64,000 nucleotides of DNA from Odontesthes bonariensis (GCF_027942865.1 NC_134526.1:5355784-5419783); one strand, 5' to 3'. Positions 14,426-34,466 are shown, numbered from the stretch's first letter. The notes: a model not told the origin generated them from the sequence alone. Translations and numbers: made by a program.

Positions 14426-14479
14426 TTAATTTGTTTCATTGTGAGACCCCTGTGGGGCTCTCACAATGAAACAAATTAA
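14426..14479. repeat. 54-bp perfect-stem hairpin
   Basis: The arms TTAATTTGTTTCATTGTGAG and its exact complement are separated by 14 bases containing CCCCTGTGGGG, which extends the stem further. The hairpin begins and ends with TTAA, so it may be a tiny palindromic insertion at a TTAA site. Confidence 0.85.
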
Positions 14480-14782
14480 CCCGGTAGCTGCAAAATACCC
14501 AAAAATGAATTTAACCCGTCAGCGGAACTTGCGGAAATGTCATTTTTCCAACCTTCTACTGTCCAGTTCTGGTGAGCCTGTGTGAAGTATTTTCTCATGA
14601 TAGTCGGACCCCCAGTGACACATGAACATAAACGTCACAACAAATTCAAGCCCCCATTAAACAGAGTCCTTACAGATTACAGCCTTCGATGAATACATCT
14701 GAATGATGAATAAAAAGAGTTTAATCTGCATACAGTGCTGGGTTCTCCTGTTTTTAGAGTGAAAAGATGCAGATATATCAAA

Positions 14783-15115
14783 TTAAATCAAATCTAATTT
14801 ATTTGTAGCACATTTCCTGTACAAAACAAATCAAAGTGCTTCACATGAAATAAAATCATTGCAGCAGGGAGTGTAAGAAGCATTAAAAATACATAAAAGA
14901 ATAATAAAGAGAAACAACAAAATAATTTAAATGAATTTAAAAACAAGCAACAGTCCAGATAAGTTCAAAGATATCGTGCAGATTTCATATTTCATGCATA
15001 GACTCATGAGAAAAGAAATGTTTTTAAGCTGGATTTAAAAATGTCTCCATTTGGTGAAAGTTTAATCTCCGCTGGCAGTTTGTTCCACTTGTTTGCAGCA
15101 GAACAGCTAAATGCT
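14783..15115. repeat. dispersed fish repeat, longer copy
   Basis: It carries the TTTATTTGTAGCACATTTCC and GCATTGCAGCAGGGAGTG blocks. It then continues with TTTAAAAATGTCTCCATTTG and a TTTGTTCCACTTGTTTGCAG stretch, shared with 43266-43560 and 21669-21740. It is a retroposon-like family not assigned here. Confidence 0.6.
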
Positions 15116-15806
15116 GTCAAGATGTCAGCAGGAAGTTGATGATGGCACAGGTCCAGAAACTGAGTGTTTACCCTGTAATTACAGTTTTAATGGGCACATG
15201 GCTCAGATTCTAACTGCTGACGGGGATCAGGTGACGCTTTCACACACCAACCGAAAGCAGCCGCACGGCATGGGAAGATCAGCTTTTAGCAGGGCTCGTT
15301 TTTCTGTGCATTTATTAGTTCTCATGTGTTAAACACCAACAAAGAAGAGTGATGAAAGCAATACTCATGAGCTTCCTCCATCAGTACAACCTGTGCGCTA
15401 ACAGTGCTGAACAGTTCATCAGCATGATGAAACCAGGTCAGTACACCAGTTATCACTGGAATCATCAACCAAAAGACTCCAAAAAGGTTCAACCAGCAAC
15501 ATCACAAGAGATTAACCACCAAACTGCTGCTGAATGTAATATAAATGATGTAAGAACCACTGATGTGAGCCAAATGATGTGGAAAAATGATTCAATGTAC
15601 AGGAATGTAAAAACCTCCAGAGTTTCCTCACACCGAGTTAGTTTTATTCATCCCTCTGCATTTGGTTGTTATTTTCTTTAGTTTTTCCTTCCTGCTTTCT
15701 GTTGTCATGTTGTTGGGCGTCGCACCCGTGGGGGATGCTTTTACACTTTTACAGCAAGATCATTTCACCTTTTTTGAATTTTCAATGACCAAATAAAGTT
15801 TTAACA

Positions 15807-16035
15807 AATCATAAAATGTGTTTTGAAGACTCTATAGCCTCTTTAGAATAATTCCATCCAGATTTGAGCAGTGTAACTATTGTAGTTTCCATACAGGACC
15901 TAGTTTAGGGTGATCAAAATGCAAAAAAATGTAGTGAAATGGCCCTTTATGCCCATCCATTTAATTCGTGAATCGGATGCCAACTTTAGCGTCGTGTCTC
16001 CGGGCTTGATGTGGCGCTCATGTGCCCCCCCTGAA
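15807..16035 (-). repeat. right arm of the inverted repeat pair
   Basis: Reverse complement of 14102-14320, ending in CATGTGCCCCCCCTGAA. It interrupts the region that aligns to 40298-41014, so it was inserted after that sequence was duplicated. Confidence 0.8.
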
Positions 16036-16371
16036 TTAGAACGACCCACACCTTTTAAAACCTACATTTCACTGGAAAACCAGCTGACATCTTATCTCTG
16101 GTCTTCTCTCGTCGGGTTCAGAGTGTCATGGATCAAAGCCAGAATGACTTTGCACTCCTGTTTACCTGCATTTCCATCACCAATCTCACCGATCACTCAC
16201 TTATTACTTTTCCTTGCAAGTTCAACCTGCAGAGCCAGTTTGGCTCAACATGAAACAATAGAGACACCTATCAAAAAATCCCCTGAACCTTTACCTGCAG
16301 CCTGGGTTTGTGTTGGTTTTCGTGGCCTTGAAGAATATCTGCGTTAAACTCTGCAAAGAGACTCAGCTAAT

Positions 16372-16405
16372 CAGTTCAGTTCAGTTCAGTTCAGTTCAGT
16401 TCAGT
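16372..16405. repeat. (TTCAG)n pentamer
   Basis: About six tandem TTCAG units. The corresponding places at about 40741-40765 and 62303-62327 carry shorter runs. Confidence 0.85.
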
Positions 16406-16589
16406 CCCTGATATAATAATTAATAATTATATTAATTATAATAATTATTGCCCCTCCAGGGGAAATTTGATTTGCAGAGTACAGTGCAACCAAACTTGAT
16501 TTGAACAATCCTAAACGAAGTAAGAGTATAAATATCAGAGAGTATAATAAAGTGTATAAAAGATAAAAGATGCCACAAGAACAGTGCAT

Positions 16590-16654
16590 TTAAAGGGATA
16601 GTTTGCCTCTTTTGACATGAAGCTGTATGACATCCCATATCAGCAACATCATTT
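16590..16654 (+). mobile_element. TTAA foldback MITE, 65-bp end fragment
   Basis: TTAA followed by AGGGATAGTTTGCCTC, cut after GCAACATCATTT. The same truncated fragment stands at 39162, 40950, 60729 and 62512, always after GAACAGTGCA, so these are copies of one event spread by duplication. Confidence 0.75.
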
Positions 16655-16712
16655 ATGAGGTAAGATCCCAAAAATGAATCCAAAAGTAGTGTATAGCTTT
16701 TAGCATTTAGCT

Positions 16713-17018
16713 TTATTTTAAATGTGCTGCCATATGAATGAAAGTGCCATAACATTTGTTGTGCAAACACACTTTTAACATCAGCATCTTTCTGTAGTTT
16801 TTATGTAGAAGCCTCGCTCCACTGTCTGTTTCCTTGAATGACTTGCTGCTATCAGTTGTGTGTTTTGCCTTTAAGTGATATTTTAGACTGGAACTACTAC
16901 GCTGAGAAGACAATTCAACTTGGCAGTGTTTACAGATGACTTTGGTTCTGTCGACTCCGCCGTCTGGAAGAACTTTAACATGAAAATGGCCGAGTAAAAG
17001 TTCCGTACCCTTCTCCAT
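16713..17018 (-). CDS. BED zinc-finger protein fragment (hAT-derived), 101 aa
   Basis: This intact 101-codon frame starts MEKGTELLLGHFHVK and carries a BED-type zinc finger: VICKHCQVELSS gives C-x2-C near residues 28-31, and LKYHLKAKH supplies the paired histidines near residues 48-53. BED fingers are the N-terminal DNA-binding domain of hAT transposases and of ZBED proteins derived from them. The catalytic and dimerisation domains that normally follow (about 500 residues) are absent. The frame stops with AAHLK. It nearly matches the frame at 34804-35109. Most likely this is a piece carried by a nonautonomous element; any expression or repressor-like role is untested. Confidence 0.5.
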   Translation of the reverse strand: MEKGTELLLGHFHVKVLPDGGVDRTKVICKHCQVELSSQRSSSSLKYHLKAKHTTDSSKSFKETDSGARLLHKNYRKMLMLKVCLHNKCYGTFIHMAAHLK

Positions 17019-17167
17019 GTTTGGTGGATCCGCCGATTACTTTCTTTTCCTGTTCCACAGCAGACAGCAACAGACTTTTACAAAATAAAAGCCTGTGAGC
17101 AACAGACTTTTACAAAATAAAAGCCTGTGAGCAACAGACTTTAACAATAATAAATAAATAATAAAAC

Positions 17168-17330
17168 AGGTCCGTGGCGTAGTGGTTTGAGCAGGCGCCC
17201 CATGTACAGAGGCTATAGTCCTATAGACGGCTCTGTGCTGCGTGTTGTTCCCCCTCTCTCTGCCCCCTGCTTCCTGTCTCTCTGATCTTTCCTATCCATT
17301 AAAGGCACAAACCCCCCCCAAAAAATCTAA
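17168..17330 (+). mobile_element. tRNA-derived SINE, B box deleted
   Basis: The A-box-like GTGGCGTAGTGG is present at about 17174, but the GGTTCGA B box found in the copies at 20365, 34560 and 56107 is missing between CTATAGTCC and GGCTCTGTGC. It ends in an A-rich tail (17310-17350). Confidence 0.7.
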
Positions 17331-17415
17331 AAAAAAAAAAAAAAAAAAAGAACCTGCAATAAAATATTTATATTTATATTTAACGTGATAATAACGAGTT
17401 AACTCGCCCAGCCCG

Positions 17416-19090
17416 AGTCTTCTCTGATTCATTTGGTGTTAACTCTGTTCAGTAAATATCCATATATTTATATTCGAACAATACTCCATAGTTCTTTGCT
17501 CTCTCCCACATCCTCATTGTTTCCAGCTAGTTTTATTCATCCCTCTGCATTGTTCTTTGGTTGTTATTTCCGCATGTCTGCGAGCCCGCGTTGGATTCCT
17601 GAACAAAACAAAGTTTACTCACGTGATGTGAGAAGAAAAGCATGGAAACACCCACCTGTTCCGCTCAGACAGCAAGCAGCCAGGCGTAATCATGACAAAC
17701 AGGTCCAGAGTTTTACAGGAAACATTCTGAAGCTGCAGCTCAGGGGGTTTCACACATTTCTAAATAATTGTCAGAGGACAAAGACGTCCAAAGATGCCTC
17801 CATCTCTTTAAAATTGATTTCCAGCAGGTTTAAAAATATGAAAACGCTCCCAAAGTCTGACCCTGAGTCAGTTCATACCAGCTTTGACAGTATTAGGAAC
17901 TTTCTAAAGTTAAATATTCACCATGTGAAGCTGTGAAGCTGTTTCCAAGAACTGACATTAATTAAATTACTGCTCATATAATATAATATAATATGATATA
18001 ATATAATATAATGTAATATAATATAAACCTACTTTTATGTCTTTGATGAAGAAGAAACTTGATTTAGAAACACTGAGACGTCTGTTTGGATGAATAAAAA
18101 CTTATTTTAATAAGCAAAGAACAGTGTAATTCAGCTATTTTTCCACCTGTTGATCAGATTAAATCTGCTTTGTGCCCAGCATCTGTTGACTCTTCGCTGT
18201 GATTCAGCCTGAAAAGTGGATTTTCTTCTTTCTTCTGAGTCTCATCAGAGCTTAAAATAGAAAGAAATGTAAACTCGTGTTCTTGTTCCGTGTTGCTGTG
18301 AGATCACTGAGTTGTTTCTTTCCTTCCAGTCAGCCGCTGGTTGCTGTTCATTGCAGTTGTGCAAATTGTCATTGTTATTGTTTTTTAGGAGAGACTTCAA
18401 GCCAATTGAGCTTGAAGTTCTCTTCCAGCCACACGTGCATAAAGGAGCTCAGCTCACACATTATTACCGCAGATCACCGGCTTTAAAAGAAAGGCCAGTA
18501 AAAAGCTTCCAGAGCCACATTCCAACAGGCTTTAAAGTGAAGGCTTCAGTCTGGCAGGCTGACTGCTGTTAAACCTGCTGTCAGAAGGCTTTACATTCTG
18601 TCAGCCATGAACACGGAGCTCACATACAGAACGTTAGGTATTATGTAACCTTATGTACCACTTACCGGCAGCCGCTTCCTCCTGCTCATTCTCAGAAAAC
18701 TCAGACGTAGAACTCGATGTACAGACATGAAGGTTTTGGCCGAGAGATCTTTGATCTCAGTGGGACGATTTCCTGGTTAAATAAAGATTAAAATAGTTCA
18801 AATGATTAGCAATCTGTCACAGATAACCTTTATTCTTTACAGTCACAGTTTATAATAGTGATGCCACGATGTAAAACAGCACAGAGAGTAAACAGGACAG
18901 ATGTGCAAACCTCCTGACCGGCAGGAGGCCTTTTACCTGCCTCAGACTCCGTCCTCTGCGGAGGACATCTGGTCACATTAAGATCCTCACAGAGTTCCTT
19001 CTAAGCGATGTCTCAGTTTGGGTCCGCAGACCTGCACCCAGCCCCTGCTTTCCCTTTCTGAGCTGAGCTCCCATGCACCCACGCTGCGGC
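17416..19090. other. intergenic, no gene recognised
   Basis: It holds a second piece of the TTTTATTCATCCCTCTGCAT block (17528-17550), a (TATAA)n run at about 17975-18026, and several chance frames, the longest at 17433-17936 (167 codons, no recognisable domain, mixed repeat content). Confidence 0.5.
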
Positions 19091-19276
19091 CCTTTAGATA
19101 GACAGATAGATAAGTACTTTATTCATCCCAATATGGGAAATTATTGTGTTGCAGCAGCAGCGTACATTTAACAAGCAAATAGAATAAATAGAATAGAATT
19201 AGAATAGAAATAGAATAAAATAGAGAATAAACATTAGCTATATACAAATCTACAGTATGAAGAGTAGTAGGGTAAA

Positions 19277-19307
<31 letters not shown>

Positions 19308-19500
19308 TATGAACATCAGTAAACTAAATAAAATAAAATAAATAAAATGAAAACAGATTTGTACATTTAACAATAAAGGTAAAAAAAAAAAGTTTAACTG
19401 AGCAGACTGAACCAATAAGAAATATAAGGTATATGGATACCCTATATTTCCAATAGGGTATAAGATAATTACATAATAAGATAATAATAAGATAATTACA
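19090..19500. repeat. AT-rich retroposon-like 3' end
   Basis: GATAGACAGATAGATAAGTA followed by CTTTATTCATCCC is a common 3'-end signature of fish retroposons. The rest is A/T microsatellite (AAT, ATAA). The hydrophobic minus-strand frame is low-complexity translation. Confidence 0.4.
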
Positions 19501-19504
19501 TTAT

Positions 19505-19889
19505 AGGAAAAGTCAGACCTCACAATCTCTTGGCCCTATTTTCTCTCCCTTCGTATCACTGCCTGCTGCTGACAGCCGCGCCTGTTACGGTGTTTGCTGC
19601 TCGGTCTGCACAGCAGGCAGTGATACGAAGGGACAGAAAATAGGGCCAAGAGATTGTGAGGTCTGACTTTTTCCTGGATGAATGATTCTGTGATGCAAAT
19701 GTATTACTCTATTGAACGCATGTTGTTTTGAGAAGCAAAACGCTTTATTTTTTAAGCCCCAGCCAACTAGCCGGACTACCTTCATCAGCACCAAAACGAG
19801 GCTGGAACTCTGCTCACAGGACGCAGCAGGGGGTAAGAAGATGTTCAGAAATGATGTTGCTGATATGGGATGTCATACAGCTTCATGTT
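19505..19889 (-). mobile_element. TTAA foldback MITE, centre plus right arm
   Basis: The sequence around 19506-19675 is a palindrome centred near 19590 (AAGTCAGACCTCACAATCTC and its complement). The right arm follows to ATACAGCTTCATG at 19888. Both TTAA ends are missing. Confidence 0.75.
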
Positions 19890-20172
19890 TTAGCTTGGCA
19901 GCTTCCCTCACTGCTGGAGTCCTCCGGTTGCAGCCGTAACCATCACACCTTCAGGCACAGCTCCTGGAAGCAGGTTCAGATTCCATGTCCCCAAACTTCT
20001 CCGGGACGCAGAAAAACTCTCCCAGAGGTGCGAGTTGAAGACCTTGTGGACAGGAGCCAGATGTTCCTGCCTGGCTCTGAGGTTCTGTGTTTGCTTTTCT
20101 TGTTGTTTTTTTCTTCCTTCCTGTTTTATTTGGAGTATTTTGTGATATATGCTCCCTGTGTTACTGTGTTGT
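19890..20172. other. unassigned, possibly retroelement-derived
   Basis: The stretch CCGGGACGCAGAAAAACTCT and GCGAGTTGAAGACC has the look of a fish retrotransposon fragment, but I cannot assign it. Confidence 0.25.
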
Positions 20173-20834
20173 TGTCAGGATGGTGTAGGGAAGGTGAAGG
20201 TAGGACACGGATGCGGACTTATAAAGGAGAACTGGGTTTATTAAACAAAACAAAAAAATCAAACAGAAGGCGCGCGGCTGAGCCGGATCCAAAAAACAAC
20301 AAATAACAAAATAAACAAAGAACTTGGCATGGTTTAAAAATAAATAAACAGTTTTTTTTAAAGTATTTTTATGCCTTTAATGATAGGACAGTGTGAGAGA
20401 GACAGGAAGCAGAGAGAGGGGGAAGACATGCAGCAAAGGGCCACCCGGTGCGGGAGTCGAACCGGGGCCAGCTGCATCAAGGACTATAGCCTCTGTACAT
20501 GGGGCGGCTGCTTAACCCACTACGCCACCGACCGCCCTGAAATAAATAAATAAATAAATAAATAAATAAATACTTAACTTGGTGAGGAACGAGGAACATG
20601 GGAAAAACAGGTGAGATCGATGGCAATTAAACAACCAGGGCATGAGTAACAAACAAAGAACCAACTGAGAGGGGAGACTGGAAACTAAATAGGGAGTGAA
20701 TGATTAAGTGAGTGGGTGTAGCTGGTGGGGAATGAACTAATGGCAAAACCTAAAACTCAAAACCTGGACATGAACTGAACACAAAAAACATAACCTAAAC
20801 ATAAAACTAAAAACAAGAGTCCCATGGCGTGACA
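20173..20834 (-). mobile_element. probable solo LTR with nested SINE
   Basis: The block starts TGTCAGGATGGTG and ends CATGGCGTGACA, that is TG...CA termini, and is flanked on both sides by GTTGT (20168-20172 and 20835-20839). A 5-bp target duplication fits an LTR retrotransposon insertion reduced to one LTR. On the minus strand AATAAACCCAG lies near the 3' part, as expected of LTR polyadenylation. A SINE (20365-20536) has landed inside it. Confidence 0.6.
20365..20536 (-). mobile_element. tRNA-derived SINE
   Basis: On the minus strand the A box reads GTGGCGTAGTGGG and the B box GGTTCGACTCC, the internal RNA polymerase III promoter of a tRNA-derived SINE. The body ends in CATTAAAGGCATAAAAA. 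It is the same family as 34560, 56107 and 17168. A run of ATAA repeats (20540-20570) lies beside its 5' end. Confidence 0.85.
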
Positions 20835-20959
20835 GTTGTTCTGTTTTCATTTGTTAATTATTCCCTCAGGATGCATCTTCCCAGCATGCCTTGGTGCTTT
20901 ACCAGATCCCTGCATGCTCTCACTCATCCCTCTGGGGATTTTCCTGTTGTTTTATCACC

Positions 20960-21341
20960 ATTCACTTTGTCCTTCCTCTGTTCGGTTTAGCTTTAGTCCA
21001 TAATGTCTTTCTGCATCTGGGTCCTCAGCTGTTTTTATAACCGTTGCTAGTTTGATTTATTCTGTGCTCCAAGTTCTTTAGGTTAGAGAGAACAGATCCC
21101 GGCTGAATAAAGCAGAGAAAATGCATTTTAAAAAGACACAAATGTTCACAGGGAACAGAAACACTGCAGGAAATGACGTGAGCAGCTTGAAAGGTGAAAG
21201 ATGTTTGTTTTAGGGAGGAACCGGGAGGTGTTGGGCGTGTCGTGGACAGGTGACTGTCGGAGCTGACGGAGGTGTGACTGCATCACAGAAAAGGTATAAA
21301 TGCTTGAGCTGGAGCTGATTTGAAGAAGTTATCTGACAGTT
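20960..21341 (+). promoter_or_regulatory. protease copy A promoter region
   Basis: This block is shared with 41014-41382 and 62576-62944. It carries TATAAA at 21295-21300, 42 bases before the start codon, in the context AAAAGGTATAAATGCTTGAG. The 5' UTR would then be about 15-20 bases. Upstream of 20960 the similarity to the other units stops. Confidence 0.75.
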
Positions 21342-29650
<8,309 letters not shown>

Positions 29651-30816
29651 AGGAGTCCAGTTTAATCTAATTTACATGATGTGTCAGGCACAAATGAATG
29701 TAAAAATATACTTAAATTTGCCACTTTATCGGCATAAACCCAACTGACTCACAGAGCACGAGGAATCAGCCACTCAGGGCTCCAGCTGTATATGTGCCAA
29801 TAATCTTCTGGGCCTCTGTTGAAGCCTGGTTATCGATGTATATAAATGATGATGGGGTCATCCACAAGATCCTTTGATTTCTCTGCTTATTTTAGTGTTT
29901 TATTTTTCTATTCTGACCGTATCCTCCAGCCAGCTTCATCACTGTATCTGTAATGTGGTCAGCACTTTATTTTAGGGGTGTGAAAATGAAGAATTCTTAA
30001 AGCTGCACTTGAACGCATTCCAACATTTTATAATATGTTTACTAAATCTGTACTGGGCTGAAATATGTTTAAAATATGTCATTTTTGTCAAATGAAGACT
30101 ATTTAACATCCATTTTAAGAAGAACGATTTGATAAACAAAGCGTTACTTTGCAGTCAGTGGATTTGGAGCATCGTATTTTAGATGTTTCAGGAATGTGGT
30201 GTGAATGTTTGAAGTATATTTTGAAGTATATTTTCTATCTGAAATTCATAGCACTTAATGTTCATCGTCGGTATTTGCACTGAAAATGATAATGATCAAT
30301 CTGCACCATGATCAGCAGTATCTAATCTTTTATTAAACCAAAGAGTCTTCCAAGGGGAACATTGATATTGTGTAGTTGTCTTCTTGCTGTATTGACCTGC
30401 TTTATGAATGAAGGAAATCCTTCCTGACCAACATTTTCTGTTGTGCTGTAATGGTGCAGCGATGATTAGATGTTGTTTACATTAATACCTATGAAATATA
30501 ACTGTGTCCAATGTTAAATGAATAACTTCCACTTGTGCTGTTGCGCAGGGCTTTGAGAGTCACTTCTTCTTCCTGGCGCGCTGACGTTTCCGCAGTAAGA
30601 CGTATTCTGACATCACTTCCTGTTACCACATTTGTTTTCTGTTGGACTCTTCTTGGATTCCTAAATCTCACTATTTTCATTCTTATAATGACACATTTCA
30701 CATTGTAAACTCCATCACAGACTTCTTGTTCTGTTCTCGGACACATTTCTAGAGATCTCTGGTGTTCGACAGGTTTTCACTTTTTGTCTAGAGTTCACTA
30801 GCTTCACATGGCCACC

Positions 30817-30859
<43 letters not shown>

Positions 30860-31022
30860 TCCTGTTTTCACTGTTTCGTGGGTCAGCTGTTTAGTTACTG
30901 CACTGCCTCCTATAGCGATAATGGTAAATGTAACAAATGTAGTCTGTCTTTGTTTTAGCCCACAGAGCACCGCGGGTAAACATTCTATTCATTGGTATAG
31001 GAAAAGGATTGAACGAAGCTTG
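29651..31022 (+). other. copy A 3' UTR and flank
   Basis: No gene seen. Copy B has AATAAA at 51782-51787 about 680 bases after its stop; here the corresponding 9 bases are missing, leaving an ATTAAA nearby (30332) as weak alternative. A (CT)n run lies at 30819-30855. The minus-strand frame at 30489-30746 is shared with B (51937-52194) but has no recognisable domain. Confidence 0.5.
30819..30855. repeat. (CT)n microsatellite
   Basis: About 18 CT units. The B-unit counterpart (52267-52284) has about half as many. Confidence 0.95.
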
Positions 31023-31534
31023 TGGGGTCACATGGCTCTGAAAGGATCAGATTATTGGCTAAATGTCAATAAGACTGAGTTATAAGGGTAATTCTGACCT
31101 TTTCACCACCAACAACAACAACAAACTCAGGCATTGGAGAAAGATGGAGAACGCAGAGCCAGATGAAGCTACGTCCCTCTACATTTGGTCTGTGATGAGC
31201 TGCTTGTTGCACAAACTCGATGCCCAACGGAGCGTTCTCCATCGCGTTGTTTGTTTCTTTCTGACGGCGACAACAACAGGAATATCGTCTCCTTTGACTT
31301 CCGGGTCACGACCCCGGGAAAACATCTGGAGCATGCGCAGAACGTAAAGTCTGATTCACCATGTGCTTCAGCGTCTACAAGCAGGTTTAGAGTGACTTTC
31401 AACCCAGTTATCTCGGGGTCTGAATCCGATCCGATCCAATTCTTAGTCAGATTAAGGTGTCTACATGCACTTAATAACTCAGTCTGATTGGAATTTAGCC
31501 AATAATCCGATCCTTTCAGGGCCATGTGACCCCA
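31023..31534. mobile_element. DNA transposon remnant with about 60-bp inverted ends
   Basis: The left end TGGGGTCACATGGCTCTGAA is mirrored by the right end (complement of TGGGGTCACATGGCCCTGAA) and the inverted similarity runs about 60 bp inward. I see no target duplication and no transposase frame. Unit B has a 627-bp version (52457-53083); about 115 bp is missing here. Confidence 0.6.
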
Positions 31535-31965
31535 CTGAGTCATTTAATAAGGAATAAAACCCCTTTAAATGAGTTGTTTTTAGTGTGAGTTGCCACACCA
31601 CCTGTGATGAACAAAGCCATCTGATTGGGATGAAGTGTAAAGGAAAGGACGCCTCATATCTGCAGATGTATTTAAGATATTTATGTTGACATGAATTTAA
31701 AGGAGTCATGTTGATCATGACACAAGTCCAGAGACTCTCTTAACAGTAGTTTAGAGCGTTTACCCTCTCACTGACTTGTTTAATTGACTGCCGCTCCTGT
31801 TGGAACATAGCCCAGATTCTACCTGATGATAAGTATTACGCTTTCACATTGTAACTGAAAGCAGCTGGCATCCAGAGCTTGTTTTTTTTGTGCATTCATT
31901 CGAGCTCGTCCACATATGGGAGAATTAAACCAACAAAGGGAAGTGATGAAAGCAACATTTATACT

Positions 31966-33198
31966 GCTCTTACCAAGGCCGGATTAACTCTATGGGCCTG
32001 CGGCACAATGCCCAGGGGCACCAACCATTTACAGCCAGTGGGGGGCACCACACGACAAACTTTAAAAATATTTTTTTCATGAATGTTTGTACACTTAAAA
32101 TGGTTACACTTGACATAAATATTCATATAAAATTCATTATTAAAACTACTGTGATAAGAACAGCAACGATATATCATAATTCTGAGCAATAGTGGCCTAA
32201 AGTGAACATTAACCCCCCTCCCTCAACCTGTCAGTTGAGCCAGTCCACCTATGGTGAAATGTATCTATTTTTTAAAAAACGCGGTAAAAAAAAAAAAAAA
32301 TGGATAGACATCAATTGAGTGGTTGTGCGAAGAGAAAAATAAAAAAAGTGAAAGACTCCATAACAGCAACAGGGCCTAGGCCATAACTTATGGTGCTCTG
32401 GGACGGCTGTGGCAATGACGTCCCCCTGGATAATAGGAGTGTTGTTAGTGCTGCATAGGTGGATGCTCTTTGAATTGATAATATATTTCAATATAGACAA
32501 ATGCTCTTCAAATTGATACACATTTTGAATCTGTACATTTTAATATATGGATGCTGTTTGGATTGATAGTGAATTGAATTGATTGGTTTTAAATGGAGAT
32601 ATTTGAATAATCCTACATACTGTATATAGATGGATGCTGCTTTAATTGTTACTGATTTTGAATGAATACGTTTGAAAATGTAGCCTAGATGATTACTGTT
32701 ATGTTGCTTCCTTATAGTGTAAGTAAACTATTTTGCCCGAGACACAACAGGGAGGACATGTTGCTGGTTCAGTCCTTTTATTCTGCTGTAGAACTCGTGG
32801 TTACAAAGTATGCCCCAGTGGCGGTCTGCCATCTACTGGTGATAATTGATATGTCTAGGTTCATACAGGACAGATACTTTTTGAATTTATGCACATATGT
32901 AAATAATTGTACATCTGAATATGCTGTACTGGATGTTATTTGAATTTATATTTCAAATTTTCAATTCATTTCAATATGCCTATCTTTGGTTGTTTTCAGT
33001 GCATTTGATGGGCTGGTGTAGCCTACTTAGAAAAATTTCAATGAGGAAGAAAGACACTTTTTATGTGTACTCTTGCTTATGTACATGCTACTATTTCAGC
33101 AAGTTTGTGAGTGCAGTAGGTTACTGAAGGCGCGCGCAAGGTGTGGGGGGGGTACACTTGAGGTTTACACATTGACTTAATACGGCCCTGGCTCTTAC
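31966..33198. mobile_element. hAT element with perfect 8-bp target duplication
   Basis: Ends are CAAGGCCGGATTAA (31974) and TTAATACGGCCCTG (to 33190), imperfect inverted repeats. GCTCTTAC stands exactly on both sides (31966-31973 and 33191-33198). Interior is AT-rich with no transposase frame. The unit B copy sits between the same octamers. It is absent from the older diverged block at 15.1-16.6 kb. Confidence 0.85.
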
Positions 33199-34466
33199 GT
33201 ACGAGGCAGCACCAGTTTCTGTTGCGGTTACCATGTTTCAGATAGAAAAGAAGCTAAAAAAGATGCAAAGTGGAGTCTGAAAGCAAGATACAGATAATCT
33301 GGGGGGGGGGGGGGGTGTAATTAACCATCATCCTGATCACATGTATCACACACACAGTCACACACACAGCTGGAGTAAACTTCCTCCTCCTTTTATCTCC
33401 CCGGAGGTAAAACTGGCGCTGGTTACAGGAACGTGAACCTCCAAATGCATCGAACAACCTCACAGCTAACAATGCTAAAACAGTTTCTCTATATAGTAAT
33501 AAAACCAGGTGGGCACATCAGCATAAGTTATCACTGGAATCATCAACCAAAAGACTCGACTTCAACTGGCAACATCACAAGAGATTAACCACTAAACTGT
33601 TGCAGAATTTGATATAAATCAGCAACATGATGGATAAAATGATGTAAGTACTGCTGATGATTAAATGCTCAAGTATGGAAAAACATTCCACCAAAATCAG
33701 CAGCTCCTCACCAGGGTTATTTATGTCTGTTTGTTCGTTGGCGAGGACGAGTTACGGTGTGTTTACGGACGTTAGCTGTCGTCAACAGCTGGACATCTGC
33801 TGTGTGATTTAATGCAGTAACACAGACATAATGAAGCTGTTCCTGCAGTCAGACCAACAACCCTCCAGCTTTATATATAGATACAGATAGTTCCTCTGTT
33901 GTTCCCAGAGGGAAACAGGTTAGCATGTAGCTGTAAGCTAGCAGCAGATGCTAGCAAACAATGTGAGCTGATGTGAACCAAAGGGGTGTTTTGTTTTTGG
34001 ACTTCTGTGCTCGTCATAGATTATCCATTAATGTTAATTCATCAATTATGTTTGTGTCATCTGGTTTCACCAGACTTTAATGTTTTCCTTCTTGTTTTTG
34101 GAGCACGGCCAAAATTCCTTTGCACTCCTGTTTACCTGCATTTCCATCACTAATCTTTAATCATCACTCTTCAACCTGCAGATCCAGTTTACCTTCGCAT
34201 GGAACAATGTTTAACTTGGAACAATAGAGATGCCTCTAAAAATGCCCTTAACCATTATGTCATGCATGACATTATAGTCTGGACATGTGTTAAAGTCTGA
34301 AAAACCTTCATTGTTGCTCTCTAGATCTTGAAGAATGTCTACATGAGCTCATCGTCACCAGTCTCTCAACACTGATATCAATCTAGGTTTGGATGTTCAG
34401 TAAAATGGGCAGACTTGATACCAGAGAACCAATCACAAACAAGAACAAACTGTGATTCTGAATAAA
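33199..34466. other. intergenic, unit A
   Basis: No gene. Holds a poly-G run (33300-33315), short CA repeats (33347-33368) and blocks also found at 15430-15620. The largest frames are short and unsupported. Confidence 0.5.

Larger units (their letters stand above)
15115..16655 (+). other. diverged copy of the protease-unit 3' flank
   Basis: Blocks here align in order with sequence 3' of protease copy A: 15115-15360 with about 31720-31960, 15430-15620 with 33480-33670, 15630-15700 with 40298-40365, and 16045-16655 with 40390-41014. Shared markers include ATCACTGGAATCATCAACCA and CAGCTGACATCTTATCTCTG. This copy lacks the hAT elements and the Rex3 remnant found in the other units. It looks like the remains of an older unit whose gene has been lost. 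Confidence 0.65.
16668..17415 (-). mobile_element. BED-finger hAT fragment with nested SINE
   Basis: This is an inverted copy of the element at 34475-35242. Its right end is AACTCGCCCAGCCC (about 17400-17413), and the other terminus is missing. A tRNA-SINE lies inside at the same internal position as in the other copies, so the SINE was already part of the mobile unit. Confidence 0.7.

Noticed and set aside
31169-31543. A 124-codon minus-strand frame conserved between units A and B
   Set aside because: It lies wholly within a transposon remnant and includes its inverted terminal repeat; conservation follows from the recent duplication.
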